A program made the position numbers and the translations under genes. From JABIBU01 sp964464685 (lineage in GTDB: Bacteria; Patescibacteriota; Patescibacteriia; Magasanikbacterales; UBA922), in contig CAYXGV010000048.1 in the NCBI GenBank assembly GCA_964464685.1, forward strand, positions 1-7,420: a DNA stretch of 7,420 nucleotides. Reading direction: 5' to 3'. Below are positions 4,348 through 7,420 of this stretch, in pieces (positions within the stretch are counted from its first letter, which is position 1; each line of letters starts with the position of its first letter). The notes under the pieces are model-generated. The model was not told where the DNA came from, ran no database searches, and saw only the letters and a list, made by a program, of their open reading frames with translations.

Positions 4348-5610
4348 TTAAAATTCAATTTTTTTATCGTCAACATCACCAATAATTGCCACCCGCATTT
4401 GGTTAAACTTAAAAACTTGTTTAGCTAATTTTTTGATATCATCATTGGTCACTTGATTTATTTCAGCTAATTTTTCGGCTGGTGTTTTTATTTTGTCAGC
4501 AAACAAAGCTTGTTTGGCATACCAACTAGCTTGGGCACTGGAATCTTCCATCGACAGAGTTAATCCACCAGTTATGTGAGTTTTGGCATCAGCCAATTCT
4601 TTTTTAGTTACACCCTTTTCAATTATTTTTTCTATCTCTTGTTTAATAACAGCAATCGCTTGATTAATATTTTTTACTTCCAAACCAACCCGGATAAAGG
4701 CATAACCAGTATCCAAAAAACTATCTGCCCCACTACTAACCATATAAGCCAAACCACGTCTTTCTCGAATTTGAATAAAAAGACGAGAACTCATTGAACC
4801 TCCCAAAATTGTATTTAAGACAGTTAGAGTTTTACTTCTTTTGTCGTTGTGAGCAAAGGCAGGAAAACCCAACATCATTTGGACCTGATCGGTTTTCTTT
4901 TGTTCTATTTTAATTCTCTTGTCTTTGGCTACCGAACCAAAATTGGCTGGTTTAAATTTCTTATCTAATTTTTTCTTATTAAGCTCTGAACCAAAATGGT
5001 GTTCAAGTAATTTTCTAATTTTATCATCAATCTTTCCAGCCAAAACAATGGTCATATTTTGTGGCGAATAATATTTTTGATAAAAATCCAAAACCTCTCC
5101 TCTTTCATAATTTAAGACATGCTTTTCTGTCCCACCGATATCCCAACCCAGCGGACAACCAGCAAACATTAATTCTTCAAAAACATTTTCAATATTCATA
5201 ATTGGATTATCTTTGTACATTCGCAATTCTTCAACAATCACAGTCTTTTCTTTTTCCATTTCCTTGGGATCAAATTTGGAATTGAACAACATATCAGACA
5301 AAATATCCAACGAGGTCTCCGCATATTTACTGTCAGCTTTTATATAATAGCCAGTATATTCCTTGCTGGTAAAGGCATTGTATTCTGCCCCCAAACGATC
5401 AATTTCTCGTGTCAAAGCCAAAGTATTGGGACGTTTCTTGGTGCCCTTAAACATAAGATGTTCTATAAAATGCGAAACACCATTCATTTTTTCACTTTCA
5501 AAACGAGAACCAACCGGGTACAAAACCAATGCAGTTAAAGCCTCAGTATTATTAAGCGGAACCAAATAAATATTCGCTTTATTTTTCAATTGAAAATTTT
5601 CGTAAATCAT
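4348..5610 (-). CDS. M16 family zinc metallopeptidase (mitochondrial processing peptidase-like)
   Basis: A 420-aa single-chain member of the M16B group, which usually works as a dimer. The inverted zinc motif HFIEH lies at 47-51 (His47, Glu50 as catalytic base, His51), and the third ligand falls in VIVEELRMYKDNP (Glu127/Glu128), about 76 residues later as expected. A conserved C-half element RERRGLAYMVSSG (282-294) supplies the family Arg-Tyr pair. The N domain (about 1-210) and C domain (about 215-415) give the usual length. No signal peptide or membrane segment is seen, so a cytoplasmic role is suggested. The substrate is unknown; many bacterial relatives degrade or process peptides. It starts 2 nt after the stop of the 92-aa gene, implying translational coupling. 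The start lacks a Shine-Dalgarno. Confidence 0.95.
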   Translation of the reverse strand: MIYENFQLKNKANIYLVPLNNTEALTALVLYPVGSRFESEKMNGVSHFIEHLMFKGTKKRPNTLALTREIDRLGAEYNAFTSKEYTGYYIKADSKYAETSLDILSDMLFNSKFDPKEMEKEKTVIVEELRMYKDNPIMNIENVFEELMFAGCPLGWDIGGTEKHVLNYERGEVLDFYQKYYSPQNMTIVLAGKIDDKIRKLLEHHFGSELNKKKLDKKFKPANFGSVAKDKRIKIEQKKTDQVQMMLGFPAFAHNDKRSKTLTVLNTILGGSMSSRLFIQIRERRGLAYMVSSGADSFLDTGYAFIRVGLEVKNINQAIAVIKQEIEKIIEKGVTKKELADAKTHITGGLTLSMEDSSAQASWYAKQALFADKIKTPAEKLAEINQVTNDDIKKLAKQVFKFNQMRVAIIGDVDDKKIEF

Positions 5611-5612
5611 AA

Positions 5613-5891
5613 TTAAATTTGTAATAAGTCATCATTGTTTTTTTCCTCAAAATCAGTTACTTCCTGTGGTGTGGCCAAAAATTCATCGGGAATTTTTTCT
5701 CCTCTTTCTACCATACCACGAACTGCTTTTAGTAAATCATTAGCTCGCACCCATTCTTCATTAGACAATTCTCCTCTGTCTAAAAATTGTCCAATTCCCC
5801 TACCCTTTTCGTCTAACTTAATTGTTGGAATTAACTTTTTTAATTCTGCCAAAAGTTTGGCAATATCACCAGTTGATTCTAATTCACGCAT
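5613..5891 (-). CDS. Hypothetical 92-aa protein between glyS and the M16 peptidase gene
   Basis: I do not recognise this protein. It is soluble and charged, with two likely helical parts: ESTGDIAKLLAELKKLIP (about 5-22) and SNEEWVRANDLLKAVRGMVE (about 43-62). A Gly-rich turn (KGRGIGQFLDRGE, about 29-41) lies between them, and the tail is acidic (EKNNDDLLQI). It has no cysteine, membrane segment or signal peptide. It is probably real because it ends 2 nt before the M16 peptidase start, lies in the same orientation as its neighbours, and has composition and low GC like theirs. A plus-strand ORF covering almost the same bases looks like its antisense shadow. A role linked to the peptidase or to translation is only a guess from position. 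It starts MRELES without a Shine-Dalgarno. Confidence 0.75.
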   Translation of the reverse strand: MRELESTGDIAKLLAELKKLIPTIKLDEKGRGIGQFLDRGELSNEEWVRANDLLKAVRGMVERGEKIPDEFLATPQEVTDFEEKNNDDLLQI

Positions 5892-5921
5892 ATAATTATA
5901 TGTATTAAAAATTAATTATAT

Positions 5922-5960
5922 ATTATCTTAATTTATCTCTACATTATCTCAACTTATCTC
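5922..5960. repeat. 21-bp-period tandem duplication of the glyS 3' end
   Basis: The 18-bp segments 5922-5939 and 5943-5960 match at 16 of 18 positions with a 21-bp period. The right copy contains the glyS codons for GDKLR plus its stop; the left copy lies just after the stop and in the same frame would read RDKLR-stop. This looks like a relic of an in-frame duplication. Confidence 0.55.
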
Positions 5961-7314
5961 CAAAATATTTTTCCAATTCTTCAATTCCAACCCGCTCTTG
6001 TACCATAGTATCTCTATCTCTAACGGTCACTTTTTTATCTTCCAAACTATCAAAATCAACAGTCAAACAATAAGGTGTGCCGATCTCATCTTGACGACGA
6101 TAACGTTTACCAATTGAACCTGTCTCATCATACATTGTCATCCAATCTTGTCGTAATTTGGTTTGAATTTCTTCAGATAATTTTTGCAATGGTTCTTTTT
6201 TTGATAAAGGTAAAATTGCAATCTTGATTGGAGCTAATGATTTGTGAAGTCTCAATACCACTTCTTTTTCGTGCTTACCATCTTCGTCGCCACTCCTAGT
6301 TTCTACTTCATCATAGGCATCTATCAAAAATGCCAAAGTGGCGCGATCGGCCCCATCTGAGGTTTCAATAATGTGAGGAATAAATTTTTCATTTTTTTGG
6401 TTGTCAAAATAACTCAAGTCTTCACCACTAAATTCACTATGGCGAGTCAAATCCCAATTACCTCGATCATGAACACCAGCCAATTCTTTAAATCCCATGG
6501 CTGGATAATTGTACTCAATATCTAACGCCCGAGAGGCATAGTGAGCCAACTCTGTTTTTTCATGTTCACGAAATTGTAAATTTTCTTTTTTAATTCCCAA
6601 ATCCCTATACCATTGCATCCTCACTTCTTGCCACATATCAAAAATCTTTTTCTTTTCATCTGGATGACAAAAATATTGTTGTTCCATTTGTTCAAACTCA
6701 CGGGTACGAAAAGTAAAATGACCGGGAGTAATTTCATTTCTAAATGCCTTGCCAATTTGGGCTATACCAAAAGGTACTTTTTTCCGCATTGATTGCTGTA
6801 CATTTAAAAAATTTGTATAAATACCCTGACAAGTTTCTGGACGTAAATAAATATCTATTGCCTCGTCTTCAACTGCGCCCATTTGGGTTTTGAACATCAA
6901 ATTAAATTTTCTTACTTCAGTCAAATCACCGCCACAATCAGGACACTTCATATTATGTTTACCCCAATCACCCGGTTGAAAAGTTGGCTTAATACCTTTT
7001 GCTTCTAATAAATGATCAGCTCGCCAACGTTTTTTACATTGTTTACAATCCACCAAAGGATCGGTGAAACCTTCTAGGTGTCCACTGGCTTCCCAAACTT
7101 TTGGCGCCATCAAAATTGAGGCATCAAGTCCAACCACATCATTTCTGTTTTGCACCATCGCTTTCCACCACATTTTCTTTACATTATTTTTTAATTCAAC
7201 TCCAAGTGGACCATAATCATAGCAAGATGACAGGCCACCATAAATCTCGGATGATTGAAATATAAAACCACGCCGTTTGGCAAAGGAGACGATTGTTTCT
7301 AGTGAATCTAACAT
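5944..7314 (-). CDS. glyS: Glycyl-tRNA synthetase, dimeric class II type
   Basis: Charges tRNA-Gly with glycine in the cytoplasm. The 456-aa single chain is the alpha2 type, also found in archaea, eukaryotes and many bacteria, not the alpha2beta2 GlyQ/GlyS form of E. coli. It opens with RRGFIFQSSEIYGGLSSCYDY (14-34). An inserted zinc knuckle has Cys90/Cys93 and Cys124/Cys127. Motif 2 is in FRNEITPGHFTFRTREFEQ (191-209), the glycine-pocket region is in ETSDGADRATLAFL (317-330), and motif 3 contains Arg324. The anticodon-binding domain runs from about 362 (PIKIAILPLS) to the end, with GSIGKRYRRQDEIGTPYC (399-416). The start MLDSLETIVSFAKRRG fits the family N-terminus. It is the first gene of the minus-strand cluster and has no Shine-Dalgarno. 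It could also be named glyQS. Confidence 0.97.
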   Translation of the reverse strand: MLDSLETIVSFAKRRGFIFQSSEIYGGLSSCYDYGPLGVELKNNVKKMWWKAMVQNRNDVVGLDASILMAPKVWEASGHLEGFTDPLVDCKQCKKRWRADHLLEAKGIKPTFQPGDWGKHNMKCPDCGGDLTEVRKFNLMFKTQMGAVEDEAIDIYLRPETCQGIYTNFLNVQQSMRKKVPFGIAQIGKAFRNEITPGHFTFRTREFEQMEQQYFCHPDEKKKIFDMWQEVRMQWYRDLGIKKENLQFREHEKTELAHYASRALDIEYNYPAMGFKELAGVHDRGNWDLTRHSEFSGEDLSYFDNQKNEKFIPHIIETSDGADRATLAFLIDAYDEVETRSGDEDGKHEKEVVLRLHKSLAPIKIAILPLSKKEPLQKLSEEIQTKLRQDWMTMYDETGSIGKRYRRQDEIGTPYCLTVDFDSLEDKKVTVRDRDTMVQERVGIEELEKYFGDKLR

Positions 7315-7348
7315 ACTATTCTAATTTAAAATTTATTAGTAGGTTCCC

Positions 7349-7367
7349 CTCTCCTTCACAAGGAGAG
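7349..7367. repeat. Short perfect hairpin upstream of glyS
   Basis: CTCTCCTT (7349-7356), loop CAC, AAGGAGAG (7360-7367): an 8-bp perfect stem. It lies 35-53 nt before the glyS start. No T run follows on either strand, so it is not an intrinsic terminator. On the minus strand it would lie in the glyS 5' UTR. The rest of 7315-7420 is AT-rich with several TATAAT-like words on both strands but no convincing -35 box. Confidence 0.45.
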
Positions 7368-7420
7368 TCAGTTATACTACAATCAATGATATAATACATG
7401 GCGAAAGCTGTACATTCATC

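Noticed and set aside
5889..5900. TATAAT 3 nt before the start of the 92-aa gene as its promoter
   Set aside because: Transcription would start inside the ORF and no -35 box is present. The word is expected by chance in this AT-rich gap.
7315..7370. T-box-like riboswitch upstream of glyS (GGAGAGGGGAACC resembles part of the T-box core)
   Set aside because: The conserved AGGGTGGNACCGCG core is not present, no specifier loop or terminator follows, and the leader is too short.
7390..7420. Plus-strand TATAAT (7390-7395) followed by ATG GCG AAA GCT at the window edge as a divergent gene start
   Set aside because: The ATG is only 2 nt after the -10 box, upstream of any expected transcript start, the -35 is poor, and only 7 codons are visible.

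Overview
The window looks like a stretch of a small, AT-rich bacterial chromosome. Intergenic gaps are short, almost all genes lie on the minus strand, and most start codons lack a recognisable Shine-Dalgarno sequence. Those traits, the dimeric (archaeal/eukaryotic-like) glycyl-tRNA synthetase and the short four-cysteine L33 fit a Candidate Phyla Radiation (Patescibacteria) member. This is an inference from style and gene types, not a phylogenetic result.

Right part (about 2350-7314, minus strand, transcribed right to left): glycyl-tRNA synthetase, an unrecognised 92-aa protein, an M16 zinc peptidase, triosephosphate isomerase, a membrane-anchored TPR protein, tRNA-Thr(TGT) and tRNA-Tyr(GTA). 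The gaps between the protein genes are 2-52 nt and I see no internal terminator, so this could be one long operon. It ends at a hairpin/T-tract terminator just after tRNA-Tyr. The two tRNA genes are separated by a perfect 21-bp inverted repeat.

Middle part (about 1260-2340): fpg (mutM) on the minus strand has its own promoter, which overlaps the tRNA-Tyr terminator. Converging on it is tRNA-Thr(GGT) on the plus strand, with a near-consensus promoter. The two share a bidirectional terminator that contains the fpg stop codon.

Left-middle part (about 858-1198, minus strand): the most unusual segment. A weak promoter is followed by a roughly 100-nt leader that can fold as a closing stem plus inner hairpin, an antiterminator, or a terminator. 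After it come the only strong Shine-Dalgarno in the window, a 47-codon proline-rich ORF ending in Cys-Cys, and another intrinsic terminator. The ORF is about 55% GC, far above its surroundings. It resembles a riboswitch- or attenuator-controlled small-peptide gene of unknown function.

Left part (1-850, minus strand): a TspO/MBR membrane protein gene, then rpmG (ribosomal protein L33, too short for routine ORF calling). rpmG has its own good sigma70-type promoter, a hairpin in its 5' UTR and an intrinsic terminator.

Most of the identified genes are housekeeping: translation (glyS, rpmG, three tRNAs), glycolysis (tpiA) and DNA repair (fpg). No mobile element, CRISPR array or rRNA was seen.
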